From: Paracoccaceae bacterium
GTDB taxonomy: Bacteria > Pseudomonadota > Alphaproteobacteria > Rhodobacterales > Rhodobacteraceae
DNA: 64,000 bases
Reading direction: 5' to 3'
Assembly (NCBI GenBank): GCA_902554705.1
Contig: CACDPP010000001.1
Location: 84,828-148,827 of the forward strand
The translations under genes and the position numbers were made by a program. This document shows positions 9,450 to 18,613 of the stretch, piece after piece (within the stretch, counting starts at the first letter, position 1; each line of letters begins with the position of its first letter). Under the pieces are notes generated by a model. It made no database searches, was not told the origin of the DNA, and was given only the letters and a program-made list of their open reading frames with translations.

Positions 9450-10151
9450 TCAGAGTATTTTTTCCCAAACATCATCAAGTTTATTAATCTCTTTTCTTTC
9501 ATACTTATCTAAATTTTGCCAGTATCTACCAGTTACATCGAAATAACTTAGCTCTTTTTCCCTCTTAAGAGCTTCAGCAATTAAATTCGCTTTCAAGTCG
9601 GGGTTTTTAGGCCAAGAGTTTCTAGGGTTTATTCGTGGAAAAGTTAACTCACTTGGGCCATCGGAAAGATTTCCGACAAGACAATTATGTTTCTGAGAAA
9701 TGTATAAAAATCGGTTTGATTTAGCCTTTAGGCTCATTAAGGATATGTCATCCCGTAGAGGATCAGGAGTTCCTTTACCATAAAAATGTGTTTTGCCTGT
9801 CTTAGGATAATGCATGTCACATCCAATAAATGAAATATGGCTCGGTCTTAAAGCTCCCAGAGCCCAATACCCTGCTGTGAATGCCATTGTAGCTCCTGCA
9901 TAGATAAACCCACCATATTGATTTTGTATTGGCACAAATTCTTTTTCCGTTACCACGCTTTGCGAAAGTTTAATTTCTTGCGGCCATCTTTCTTTTGGAA
10001 AATCATAAGGATAAATTAAATGGGTCCAGTCCTCGCGCACACGCCAAGCATTATTAATTACCACTATCGCATCAAAAGCTGTCTTTAATTCATTTGCTTT
10101 CAATGCATTAGGACCAGAGCCAATTATTAAGACGTGTTTTTTGCTCTCCAT
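9450..10151 (-). CDS. Unknown protein with GT42/DUF115-like sequence pattern
   Basis: I do not recognise a named family with certainty. The 233 residues begin with a nucleotide-binding-like loop GSGPNA at 11-16 after a hydrophobic strand. FDAIVVINNAW follows at 26-36. A central AGATMAFTAGYWAL segment leads to FIGCDMHYP (108-116) and HFYGKG (122-127). This order (GxGPS-like loop, FD..xxN, helix, then a G-x-D strand) recalls bacterial sialyltransferases (GT42) and DUF115-like proteins. No signal peptide or membrane helix is seen. It converges with the enolase gene, with 2 bp between stops. A glycosyltransferase role is inference only. Confidence 0.5.
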   Translation of the reverse strand: MESKKHVLIIGSGPNALKANELKTAFDAIVVINNAWRVREDWTHLIYPYDFPKERWPQEIKLSQSVVTEKEFVPIQNQYGGFIYAGATMAFTAGYWALGALRPSHISFIGCDMHYPKTGKTHFYGKGTPDPLRDDISLMSLKAKSNRFLYISQKHNCLVGNLSDGPSELTFPRINPRNSWPKNPDLKANLIAEALKREKELSYFDVTGRYWQNLDKYERKEINKLDDVWEKIL

Positions 10152-10202
10152 TTCTAGAGATTCAAAACCAATAAAAGTACAAAAGCGGTACTGTTAAAGA
10201 AA

Positions 10203-12083
10203 CTAACTGTTTGCACGTTGCCAAGGGATAGTAAAATCGCCCAATACTTGATTAATGGTATCATCGTCTTCATTCGCAGCAATATTTGCAACTAAACCAA
10301 GTTTTTTGTCATCATCTACTGAGGTAATCGATGCGTTTAAATTTGAGGCAGCCAATGTCTCTGAAAATACTCGTATAATAGCCCTCTTTCGCAGATCTGG
10401 TTTAAACACCTTGCCTACAGCCGTTTTGGGTAGTTCTTCCAAAATTTCGACATGTTTGGGTAAAGCTCCAGGTTCTTTAACATTTTCTTTACAGAATTCA
10501 TCTAACTCTTCGGGTGTTACTTTTGCACCACCAACTAATTCCACGTAAACACAAGGTAACTCGCCAGAGTGTTTATCGGGTTGACCGATGGCACCGGCGA
10601 ATGCTACAGCCTCATGCCCGAGAAGCGCCTCTTCCACGATGGCAGGATCAATATTATGCCCACCACGGATGATAAGGTCTTTTGCACGACCAGTTATCCA
10701 AAGATATTCATCACTATCTTTTCGACCAAGATCACCTGTTCGTAAATATTTTTTCTCGTAATACAAGTCAGCGTTTTTATCTGCCTCTGTGTAAGTGTTT
10801 CCCGCAAAAACTCCGGGATTAGATATGCAAATCTCTCCAACTTCATCAGTTTTGCATTCAACCAGTTTTCCTTTTTCAGGCTTGATAATTTTAATATCAG
10901 TGTATGGGAACTTTAGGCCAACTGAACCAACCTTTTTCTCACCTTCAACAGGATTACATGAAACTAGACAAGTAGCTTCTGTTAACCCATAACCCTCGAC
11001 TATGGTAACACCTGAGGCTTCTTCAAACCTTCGGAAAAGCTCTAAAGGCAGAGGAGCAGAACCAGAAAAAGAAGTTTTTACCGAGGAAATATCAGCATCG
11101 ACTGGTCGCTGCATAAGTGCAGAAATAGCAGTGGGTACTGTTATAACAAAAGTTATCTGCCATCTCTCAATTAACTTCCAGAAATTATCAAAAACTCCGT
11201 CACCTCGGTATCCTTGAGGTGTTGGGAAAATCACGTGTGCACCTGAACTAACCATCGCCATTAATATCACGTGGCAAGCGAACACGTGAAATAAAGGAAG
11301 CGGGCATATGACGTTATCTTCTTCAGTAAATAAAAGCTCGTGACCAAGCCAACCGTTATAAATCATGCCTGAGTATGTATGTTGAGCCACCTTTGGCATA
11401 CCGGTGGTTCCACCAGTATGAAAGTAAGCAGCAACTCGATCTTCTTCTAAGTCATCAAAATCCAAATCTGTGTTTTGAAGGTTCAATAAACTATTAAAAT
11501 CATAAATTTTCGCAGAATGCTCAACAGGATTTTTTGGCCTAATTAAGGGTACTATCCATGACTTTGGGGGTGTAAGATATCTATTCAAGTCAACCTCAAT
11601 AACAGAAGTCACATTAGGAGCTAAGGAAACGGCTTTTGCCGCTTTTTGTGCTACGTCAGATTTAGGAAACGCTTTCATTGTAACAACAACTTTTGCGTTC
11701 GTTTCTCTCAGAATTGCCCCAATTTGCTCGGAGTCAAGAAGGGGATTAATTGGATTTGCTATCCCTGCAATCGCGCCACCTAAAAGAGTTAGGACGGTTT
11801 CATTTGCATTTGGCAATATGTACGCAACAACATCTTCACTACCAACACCAAGTGAACGAAACATATTTGCTGCTTGAACAGTTTTCGTATGTAACTGTGA
11901 CCATGTTAAAGTTTCAGCTTTGTCTTTTGGACCAGATAAAATCTGATAGCTGACTGCAGGTCTGTTTGGAAACGACTGCGCCGTACGAGACAGCAATCCA
12001 AATAAAGTGGAGGGCAAATCGCGGTCTTCCCACTTAATTTCTTTTTCAATGGCCAAAAGGTCTTCTAAATTTGCAAAACCCAT
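10203..12083 (-). CDS. Acyl-CoA synthetase (AMP-forming)
   Basis: Adenylate-forming enzyme of 626 residues that activates a carboxylic acid with ATP and loads it on CoA. Motifs: the ATP loop HTGGTTGMPK at 222-231, the EGYGLTEAT motif at 363-371, the hinge YLRTGDLG, and near the C-terminus the catalytic lysine context PKTAVGK. The length fits fatty-acyl-CoA synthetases of Roseobacters. There is no membrane or carrier domain. The ATG is preceded by GGGGAGG. A short hairpin, AGCC-TTTA-AGGCT, is present in the 5' leader. The preferred acid cannot be read from sequence. Confidence 0.9.
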   Translation of the reverse strand: MGFANLEDLLAIEKEIKWEDRDLPSTLFGLLSRTAQSFPNRPAVSYQILSGPKDKAETLTWSQLHTKTVQAANMFRSLGVGSEDVVAYILPNANETVLTLLGGAIAGIANPINPLLDSEQIGAILRETNAKVVVTMKAFPKSDVAQKAAKAVSLAPNVTSVIEVDLNRYLTPPKSWIVPLIRPKNPVEHSAKIYDFNSLLNLQNTDLDFDDLEEDRVAAYFHTGGTTGMPKVAQHTYSGMIYNGWLGHELLFTEEDNVICPLPLFHVFACHVILMAMVSSGAHVIFPTPQGYRGDGVFDNFWKLIERWQITFVITVPTAISALMQRPVDADISSVKTSFSGSAPLPLELFRRFEEASGVTIVEGYGLTEATCLVSCNPVEGEKKVGSVGLKFPYTDIKIIKPEKGKLVECKTDEVGEICISNPGVFAGNTYTEADKNADLYYEKKYLRTGDLGRKDSDEYLWITGRAKDLIIRGGHNIDPAIVEEALLGHEAVAFAGAIGQPDKHSGELPCVYVELVGGAKVTPEELDEFCKENVKEPGALPKHVEILEELPKTAVGKVFKPDLRKRAIIRVFSETLAASNLNASITSVDDDKKLGLVANIAANEDDDTINQVLGDFTIPWQRANS

Positions 12084-12209
12084 TTTTTCCTCCCCTAATC
12101 AGCCTTTAAGGCTTTAATTTATTTCATTTTGCTGCGATTAGATCGTAAACGCAAGTAACTTTAGAAAATTACAATTTTCCTAAAAGGGAAAAAACCCTAT
12201 CTGACTTTT

Positions 12210-14003
12210 TTAATTCATTCCATTAGTAAACTGTAGGCTTGCTAACCGAGCATAAAGCCCTTTTTCGCTAATAAGCTTATCATGGTTTCCTTGCGCTATA
12301 ATCTTACCTTTATCTAGAACTATAATTCTATCGGCCTTTTTTACAGTCGCCAATCGGTGAGCCACAACGATTGTTGTTCTACCTTTTAACAAATGGTCGA
12401 AAGCTTTTTGAATTGACCTTTCATTTTCAGCGTCTAACGCGCTAGTGGCTTCATCCAATAAGAGCACTGGGGCATTTCGTAATATTGCTCGAGCAATTGC
12501 TACCCTTTGTTTTTGACCACCAGAGAGCATAACTCCACGCTCGCCTATATATGTTTCATAACCTTCGGGTAACTCATTTATAAAATCATGGGCCGCAGCT
12601 GATCTAGCTGCCTCGTATATTTCTTCATTGCTAGCCCCTGGATTACCAAATCGTATGTTTCCAATAACAGTTGATGCAAAAATTACTGGGTCTTGAGGAA
12701 CGAGTGCAATGGATTTACGAAATTCCAACCTATTCATCGTCTTTATATCTATGCCATCCAATAAGATTTCTCCCTGATCAGGATCATAGAACCGTTGAAG
12801 TAGTTGGATAAACGTGGACTTTCCAGCACCCGACAAACCAACCAATGCTACAGTTTCACCTGGTTTAATATTAAGATTAATACTTGATAAAGTAGCTTCT
12901 TCTGTACGCGTAGGATAAGCAAAAGTTACGTCATTAAAAGTAATTTCACCCAACCAACTCTTTGGAGGAGTAACAGGCTCAATAGGATCACTTACGGTAT
13001 CCTCAATATTAAGTAATTCGACTAATCGCTCTGTAGCACCCGCGGCCCTTTGTAATTCACTCCATATTTCTGACAGCGCAGCAACAGCGCCCGCCACCAT
13101 TATTGAATAGATTACAAACTGCACAAGCATTCCGACCGACATAATTTCGTTGCGCACATCGCGAGCGCCAATCCAAAGAACCCCCACTACACCTGAAAAA
13201 ACTAAAAATATTACAATAACTGTTAAAAATGATCGTGTTGTTATTCTTTTCTTAGCGGAGCTAAAACTCGCTTCAGCCACCAGATCAAATGATTTTTTTG
13301 TGAGGTTTTCATGAGAAAAAGCTTGAACGGTTTGCACTGCCATTAAAGCTTCTGAAGCATTACCTGAACTTGCTGCAATCCAATCTTGGTTTTCTCGGCT
13401 TAGACTTCGCAACCTCCGACCAAGAACAAGAATGGGAACAACTATTGCTGGAACAATTAGAAAAACTAGACTGGCTAACTTTAGGGATGTTAGTAGCATT
13501 AAAATCATACCACCAATCAAAATAAATACGTTCCTCAAGGCTACCGAAACTGATGAGCCTATGACAGATAAAATAACAGTCGTGTCTGTTGTTATTCTAC
13601 TCAATACCTCACCCGTCATTATTTTCTCAAAAAATTGTGGGCTTAAGTGAATAACTCTGCCAAAGACTGCTTTTCTTATGTCGGTTACAACCCGCTCACC
13701 AAGCCTGGTAACGAGCGCATACCGCAAGGCTGTCCCGACCGATAATAATCCTGCAATACCTATCGCAACCAAAAAATACTGATCTAAAATGAGGGTATTG
13801 CCCGAATTAAAAGTATCAACAACTCTTCGAACGGCTAGGGGTAAAATTAACGAGACGACTGCCGTTAAAGTTAGGGCGAGAAAAGCTATTGAAATCATTA
13901 ATTTGTATGGCTTCAAGAATGGCCAAAGCTCTTTTAAAGCCGAGATCCGTTTTGACTTGCTGCGGTCTCGTGGGTCGACTTCTGCCTCGTTCGTATTAGC
14001 CAT
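12210..14003 (-). CDS. ABC exporter, fused TMD-NBD half transporter (MsbA/BmrA type)
   Basis: Half-size ABC exporter of 597 residues with six predicted transmembrane helices (about 35-310) and a C-terminal ATPase. Walker A is GLSGAGKST at 389-397, signature LSGGQ at 493-497, Walker B VLLLDEATSALD at 513-524, and the H-loop is AHRLAT. It should homodimerise in the inner membrane and flip lipids or export hydrophobic compounds. No peptidase or other accessory domain is present. It lies about 125 bp from the acyl-CoA synthetase gene on the same strand. The substrate is unknown; a lipid A flippase role is possible. Confidence 0.9.
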   Translation of the reverse strand: MANTNEAEVDPRDRSKSKRISALKELWPFLKPYKLMISIAFLALTLTAVVSLILPLAVRRVVDTFNSGNTLILDQYFLVAIGIAGLLSVGTALRYALVTRLGERVVTDIRKAVFGRVIHLSPQFFEKIMTGEVLSRITTDTTVILSVIGSSVSVALRNVFILIGGMILMLLTSLKLASLVFLIVPAIVVPILVLGRRLRSLSRENQDWIAASSGNASEALMAVQTVQAFSHENLTKKSFDLVAEASFSSAKKRITTRSFLTVIVIFLVFSGVVGVLWIGARDVRNEIMSVGMLVQFVIYSIMVAGAVAALSEIWSELQRAAGATERLVELLNIEDTVSDPIEPVTPPKSWLGEITFNDVTFAYPTRTEEATLSSINLNIKPGETVALVGLSGAGKSTFIQLLQRFYDPDQGEILLDGIDIKTMNRLEFRKSIALVPQDPVIFASTVIGNIRFGNPGASNEEIYEAARSAAAHDFINELPEGYETYIGERGVMLSGGQKQRVAIARAILRNAPVLLLDEATSALDAENERSIQKAFDHLLKGRTTIVVAHRLATVKKADRIIVLDKGKIIAQGNHDKLISEKGLYARLASLQFTNGMN

Positions 14004-14100
14004 TATTTAATTCTCCCGTCAGCTTGTTAAAAACGAAAGAATGTATCCTGGTCAAGAGAAGGTTTTGGCCTTTCCTAAAAAAACACCAATTAATATTTAC

Positions 14101-14730
14101 TCAAACTTTTATAGTAAGAATAATGGCTTTATCGTTTTTATGATCATGCGTCGACTGCTCACCGTATATTGATATCTTTTTTAGAGTATAGTTTCTGGTG
14201 TAATTATTTAACTTTTTAACTTCACTTTTAAAATCAAGTGCAACCCAATGTTTTTCATTAATGGAGATTGTAATTAAACCACCCGGCTTGGTTACTCGGA
14301 CTAATTCACCTATAGAGCTTGGCCCAACATGGCCGTGCGTAAACGTACCAGAGCTCACAACCCCATCATAAAAACTATTTTCCACTGGAATCTCTTTGGT
14401 TAAATCACTTAAGAAGCTGCGCTTGTAAATGTTTTTTGATTTAGCAATTTTTAGCATTTCTTCAGATATGTCTGTAGCTTCAATGCTAAATTTTCCTTTC
14501 TGTAAAAGTGCTTGAGCAAGAGCTCCTGTTCCTGCGCCTACATCTAATACTAATCCCTCGCCTCCATTTAAAATAAACTCGTCAGCTACAGAAAAATGCA
14601 GTTTGTACTGCATTTCGTTTATAAAATCCATATCGTATGTTTCTGCCCAAACAGAATAGAGTTCAATATTATCTTTTGGCGATTTTAGGTCATATGCGCT
14701 TTCTAAACTTAATTTTCTATTCATTTCCAA
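14101..14730 (-). CDS. Class I SAM-dependent methyltransferase
   Basis: A 209-residue Rossmann methyltransferase. Motif I is LVLDVGAGTGALA at 60-72, with later strands containing EATDISEEML and FYDGVVSSGTF and a KPGGLITISIN post-motif. The overall layout resembles small-molecule methyltransferases of the Methyltransf_11/25 type rather than rRNA enzymes. It is upstream of the ABC exporter on the same strand with a gap near 100 bp, so linkage is uncertain. Its substrate cannot be deduced. Confidence 0.8.
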   Translation of the reverse strand: MEMNRKLSLESAYDLKSPKDNIELYSVWAETYDMDFINEMQYKLHFSVADEFILNGGEGLVLDVGAGTGALAQALLQKGKFSIEATDISEEMLKIAKSKNIYKRSFLSDLTKEIPVENSFYDGVVSSGTFTHGHVGPSSIGELVRVTKPGGLITISINEKHWVALDFKSEVKKLNNYTRNYTLKKISIYGEQSTHDHKNDKAIILTIKV

Positions 14731-14829
14731 TCTCAGTGATTTTAGTAGTTTATCTAAACTGTAATCTAAACATATTTTTTTGTTTTATTTGAGGTATTTT
14801 TAATATTAATTTTAAAGTAATAAGTCTTT

Positions 14830-15567
14830 ATGATCTATTTCAATAAAATATTACCAATTATTGTCAGCCCACTCGGTTTTATAATTGTTTTATTATTTTG
14901 GGGAATTATTAAGAGAAAAATACTTCCTATGCTAACAGCATTGACGATTTTGATACTCCTTTCTCTACCTATAGTTTCCGGGCATCTTACAAAATTTCTA
15001 GAGCAAGATTATGCACCTCTTTCACCCGGTGAAATTACTGCTGCAGATACCGTTGTTGTTTTAAGCGGTATGGTAAGAACAATTAAGAAAACTGACGGCT
15101 TTAAATATGAATTCACAGATGCAGTTGATCGGATTTTTGCCGGCATTCAGATTTTGAATTTAAACAAGGCCAAAAAAATAATTCTTACCCACGGGAAATT
15201 ACCATGGAGCTTAGGTTTATCAGAAGGAGAGTTCTTGGCTGATTTTATTCAATCACAAGGAATAGACCCTAATAAAATCCTTCTAACTGAGATAGTCCAA
15301 AATACAAACGACGAAGCTGTTGCTGTTTCCAAAATGCTACCCAAAAACAGTACAATCATTTTAGTAACTTCTGCTTTTCACATGCCTAGAGCTGAGACAG
15401 TTTTCCGCAATCAAAGCTTAAACGTGATCCCATATGCCGTAGATTTTCGCAAGTCAGCGAAAAAAATTGATGTACTAGAGTTTCTACCTAAAGCAAAAGC
15501 CTTTTATGAAAGTAACTTGTTTTTTAGAGAATTGATCGGCAGAGGATACTACGCTTTAAAATTTTAG
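14830..15567 (+). CDS. YdcF/ElyC family protein (DUF218), membrane anchored
   Basis: A 245-residue protein with two N-terminal hydrophobic helices (about 8-25 and 32-50) followed by a DUF218 domain. Domain hallmarks are TVVVLSGM (about 74-81), repeated KIILTHG and ILVTSAFHM strands, and the conserved NTNDEA segment. ElyC/SanA relatives act in envelope or peptidoglycan precursor homeostasis at the inner membrane. It is divergent from the methyltransferase gene and convergent with the small secreted protein gene. The ATG follows an AT-rich leader with no strong Shine-Dalgarno sequence. Biochemical function is not established for the family. Confidence 0.8.
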   Translation: MIYFNKILPIIVSPLGFIIVLLFWGIIKRKILPMLTALTILILLSLPIVSGHLTKFLEQDYAPLSPGEITAADTVVVLSGMVRTIKKTDGFKYEFTDAVDRIFAGIQILNLNKAKKIILTHGKLPWSLGLSEGEFLADFIQSQGIDPNKILLTEIVQNTNDEAVAVSKMLPKNSTIILVTSAFHMPRAETVFRNQSLNVIPYAVDFRKSAKKIDVLEFLPKAKAFYESNLFFRELIGRGYYALKF

Positions 15568-15645
15568 TATTTATCAATCATTTTAATTGTTCGAGTTAAT
15601 TTCAGTCTAAATTCCAAAGCTGATTGGCCGGTAAAGAACTTTTTA

Positions 15646-15900
15646 CTAATTAGTTGAAGCTGGCGCGTCTGTCGCTGGCGTAGCGTCACTGCTATCTTCC
15701 AAAACAAAGGCAAGCAAAGAAGTAATAATAGTAGCGGCTAAAGTAATTGAGACCATAGAAACCCCTCCAAAACTAACCCCTACTTCCGTAATTGCTCCCG
15801 CTGAGGCCGCACTCCCGCTGCTATTGACCGAATTTTCTTGAGCCACGGCAGGTATAAAAAATATAGACGCAACGAGACCTACAAAAATTAAATTTCGCAT
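15646..15900 (-). CDS. Small exported protein of unknown function
   Basis: An 84-residue protein that I cannot assign. Residues 1-20 form a signal peptide (MRNLIFVGLVASIFF then cleavage after AVA). A Ser/Gly/Ala-rich stretch (about 26-37) follows, then a second hydrophobic helix about 45-67, and an acidic Asp/Ala/Thr/Pro tail. This layout suggests an exported protein tethered to or crossing the inner membrane. The composition, the ATG start and a purine-rich leader support a real gene. It is isolated between convergent and divergent neighbours and has its own leader of about 110 bp. Confidence 0.6.
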   Translation of the reverse strand: MRNLIFVGLVASIFFIPAVAQENSVNSSGSAASAGAITEVGVSFGGVSMVSITLAATIITSLLAFVLEDSSDATPATDAPASTN

Positions 15901-16038
15901 CTAATAATCTTTCTCCTAAAGATTGTGTTTAAACAATACACTTTAACTGGATATTTGTCTTTTATTTCTTATTTAATCTCTTTTTTTAATTGCTAACAAT
16001 AACAAAGAGTTTATGCTTTTATTTAAAAGGTGGTTTCA

Positions 16039-17235
16039 TTGGGAAAAGAACATACAGAGATACCTAATGATTGGGATCGATCAGGCCTTCCCGCCTGGAG
16101 CTTTTTTAACAACGAAATGTTTGAAGCTGAAAAAGATTTGCTTTTTAGACGCCATTGGCAGCTTATCTGTCATAGCAACGATATACCGAACGTAGGAGAT
16201 TTCATAACCTGGAATTTAATCGGCGAACGTGCACTTGTTATAAGAGGTAAAGATCGAAAAATCAGAGCATTTCATAATTTGTGCAAACATCGCGGTTCGC
16301 GGGTAATAGCCGATGAGGCCGGCACATGTAAATCAACAATAACTTGTCCATTTCATGGCTGGACTTATAATCTTGATGGCACTTTAAGGGGTGCCTCACA
16401 ACCATCATCTCTTCCCAAACTGGACCCGCTTGAATATGGCCTACCCCCCTTAGAAATGGACTTATGGAATGGCTTTATTTTTGTTAGATTTCAGCCTGGA
16501 CCACAACCTAAACTTTCAAATATTCTAAAAAAATTTGATAACGAAATTTCACAGTATGAGCTCTCTGATCTTGAGCCTACTGGAGATGGTTTCTGGACAG
16601 AGGAAATTGATGCAAATTGGAAGTGTGTGCGCGATGTTGATAATGAAGGATATCATGTTCCTATGGCACATCCAGGTCTGCATGATCTATTTGGTCAAAA
16701 TTATTACGATCAGCCAATAGAGGGAGGGCTATCTCGATCTGTCGGATCATTTAGTTCCGGGAATGGACACTTGTGGAGCGTCAGAAACTATAAAAAATTA
16801 TTGCGTGCCAAAGATACTTTGGACGAGGCTCATCAGAGATGTTGGTTATACATTGGCGTTTTTCCAAATCTTGTGTTTGGCTTATACCCAGATTCAGTAA
16901 TCTTCTACCAAGAGTATCCAGTAGAAAATGGAAAAACCATACAACGCGGTGGTAATTACAAATATGCAAAAGAAGATAGGGAGATGAAAATTTCAAGGTA
17001 TCTAAGCATGAGAATTGATCGATTAACTAGTAAAGAAGACGAACAGCTGATCGAATGGTCTTGGGAAGCAGCATTCTCCAGCGCTTACGAAGGTGTCTTT
17101 TTATCTGATTTAGAGTATGGGCTGAAAGCATACCATGATACTTTAAGAAAATATTTTCCTGTACTATCGGGCCCAGAACCAGAGCAGGGTAAACTACTGC
17201 AAGCAAACGAAAGACTTCTTGCTAAAAAAGAATAA
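16039..17235 (+). CDS. Rieske non-heme iron oxygenase, alpha subunit (Glu-bridge type)
   Basis: Oxygenase component that uses a [2Fe-2S] Rieske centre and a mononuclear iron to hydroxylate or demethylate a substrate. With the TTG start at 16039 (AAGGTGG 5 nt upstream; a GTG at 16030 is the alternative), Rieske ligands are Cys82/His84 (CKHRG) and Cys103/His106 (CPFHGW). The iron site is His206 and His211 in NEGYHVPMAH. The bridging residue three before the first His is Glu203, not the usual Asp, as in choline monooxygenase and CntA-type enzymes. It converges with the GcvT-like gene. No reductase partner is adjacent. Confidence 0.85.
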   Translation: MGKEHTEIPNDWDRSGLPAWSFFNNEMFEAEKDLLFRRHWQLICHSNDIPNVGDFITWNLIGERALVIRGKDRKIRAFHNLCKHRGSRVIADEAGTCKSTITCPFHGWTYNLDGTLRGASQPSSLPKLDPLEYGLPPLEMDLWNGFIFVRFQPGPQPKLSNILKKFDNEISQYELSDLEPTGDGFWTEEIDANWKCVRDVDNEGYHVPMAHPGLHDLFGQNYYDQPIEGGLSRSVGSFSSGNGHLWSVRNYKKLLRAKDTLDEAHQRCWLYIGVFPNLVFGLYPDSVIFYQEYPVENGKTIQRGGNYKYAKEDREMKISRYLSMRIDRLTSKEDEQLIEWSWEAAFSSAYEGVFLSDLEYGLKAYHDTLRKYFPVLSGPEPEQGKLLQANERLLAKKE

Positions 17236-17395
17236 ATATCAATTAGAAAATCATTATTAACTCTATATGAGTTGAAAAGACGTAATCTTAAAATCTATCA
17301 ACTCTCATTAGCGTAAAATAGTAAATGTAAAAACTGCTAAATTCGTTCCACACGAGAGAGACTCTACCGCGAAAACGGATCCCATATATCATGGG

Positions 17396-18613
17396 TCAAT
17401 AGTTCGCAGGTGGGCAAGCAGATCTCCTTGCCAAATTGATAAATGGTGGCTTTACTATAGAAACTTTTTTCATAAGTTTATAATATTGTAACTCTTTCAA
17501 AGAGTATATTTCGACCCATAAGTTTTCCATATTGGACTTTGATGAGCCCAGTTTCAACTGAGCAAGAGCTATAGATTTTTTAGTCATTGGCGACCAAATA
17601 GCTGATGTGACAGTGCCGACCTCATCTTTTTTGTTGTAATAAATTATTGATCCCTCAACTGGCTCTTTTCCATCTATTTCTAAAGCATAAATCTTGAAAG
17701 CTGAACTGTCTTCCAACTTACTATTTAGAATAGCCTTCTTTCCATTAAAAAATCCTTTGTTCAAGTCAACTAACCATCCAAGACCTAGATCGTCTGGGCG
17801 TCTACATCTATTTGGCCTTATTGCATGATCAGATGAAATAAAATCAATATTAGCCACTATAAAACCTGCTTCTATTCTAGCCATATTTAGAGCATTGTAT
17901 CCAATCGCAGTAAGCCCATGATTTGAACCTGCTTTCCAAACCCTTTCAATAATTTTATTTGCCACATTATTTTTCATAAATATTTCGTAACCCAAGTCTC
18001 CAGTAAAACCAGTTCTAGATATCATAATTGGCGCATTTGATATTTTTGTTTGGAAAAGATGAAACGGTTTCAAATTATCAATTCCGTTAACCCCAAGCAG
18101 GCGGAGGATTGAGGCCGCAGTAGGCCCCTGAAGAGATATTCCACAAATGTGCTTAGTCTCATCTATAATTTCAACATCAAACCCATGTGATGCATCAATC
18201 AGCCAAGGAAGATGTTTTTCCTGAGAACACAAGCGGAAATCATTATCCGAAATCCTAAAAAGTGTGCCATCATCAATTACAAACCCCTCCTGATCACACC
18301 ACAATGTGTACTTAACTGTAGCTACATTCTGTTTAGTAACATCTCTCACAGTGAGCTTGTTTAAAAAATCTTCAGCCTGTGGCCCTACAATTCTATATTT
18401 GTTTAAAGGAGTAATATCGAAGACACTACAAGTTGAACGGATAGAAAAATATTCCAACTCCTCATCTGATAAAATTGTTGGTGATTTGTATCCGTTCCAA
18501 TTATACCATTGACCCTCAGTTTCTTGCGCAGCGAAAAAATCGTAAAAAGGAGACCGAAAAAGTGGTTTCGTAAATGTTGTGTCCCGATCTTTTTTCTCTT
18601 TTGACTGGATCAT
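17396..18613 (-). CDS. GcvT-like folate-binding aminomethyltransferase
   Basis: Aminomethyltransferase-family protein of 405 residues, related to the glycine cleavage T protein and the folate domains of dimethylglycine and sarcosine dehydrogenases. It probably passes a methyl-derived C1 unit to tetrahydrofolate. Recognisable parts are SVFDITPLNKYRIVGP (63-78), GISLQGP near 158-164, and the conserved RTGFTGDLGYEIF segment. Glycine cleavage partners (gcvH, gcvP) are absent and no FAD domain is fused. Its start overlaps the preceding flavoprotein stop by 4 bp (ATGA), so it is the last gene of a three-gene minus-strand operon. A role in N-demethylation is inferred from context. Confidence 0.82.
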   Translation of the reverse strand: MIQSKEKKDRDTTFTKPLFRSPFYDFFAAQETEGQWYNWNGYKSPTILSDEELEYFSIRSTCSVFDITPLNKYRIVGPQAEDFLNKLTVRDVTKQNVATVKYTLWCDQEGFVIDDGTLFRISDNDFRLCSQEKHLPWLIDASHGFDVEIIDETKHICGISLQGPTAASILRLLGVNGIDNLKPFHLFQTKISNAPIMISRTGFTGDLGYEIFMKNNVANKIIERVWKAGSNHGLTAIGYNALNMARIEAGFIVANIDFISSDHAIRPNRCRRPDDLGLGWLVDLNKGFFNGKKAILNSKLEDSSAFKIYALEIDGKEPVEGSIIYYNKKDEVGTVTSAIWSPMTKKSIALAQLKLGSSKSNMENLWVEIYSLKELQYYKLMKKVSIVKPPFINLARRSACPPANY

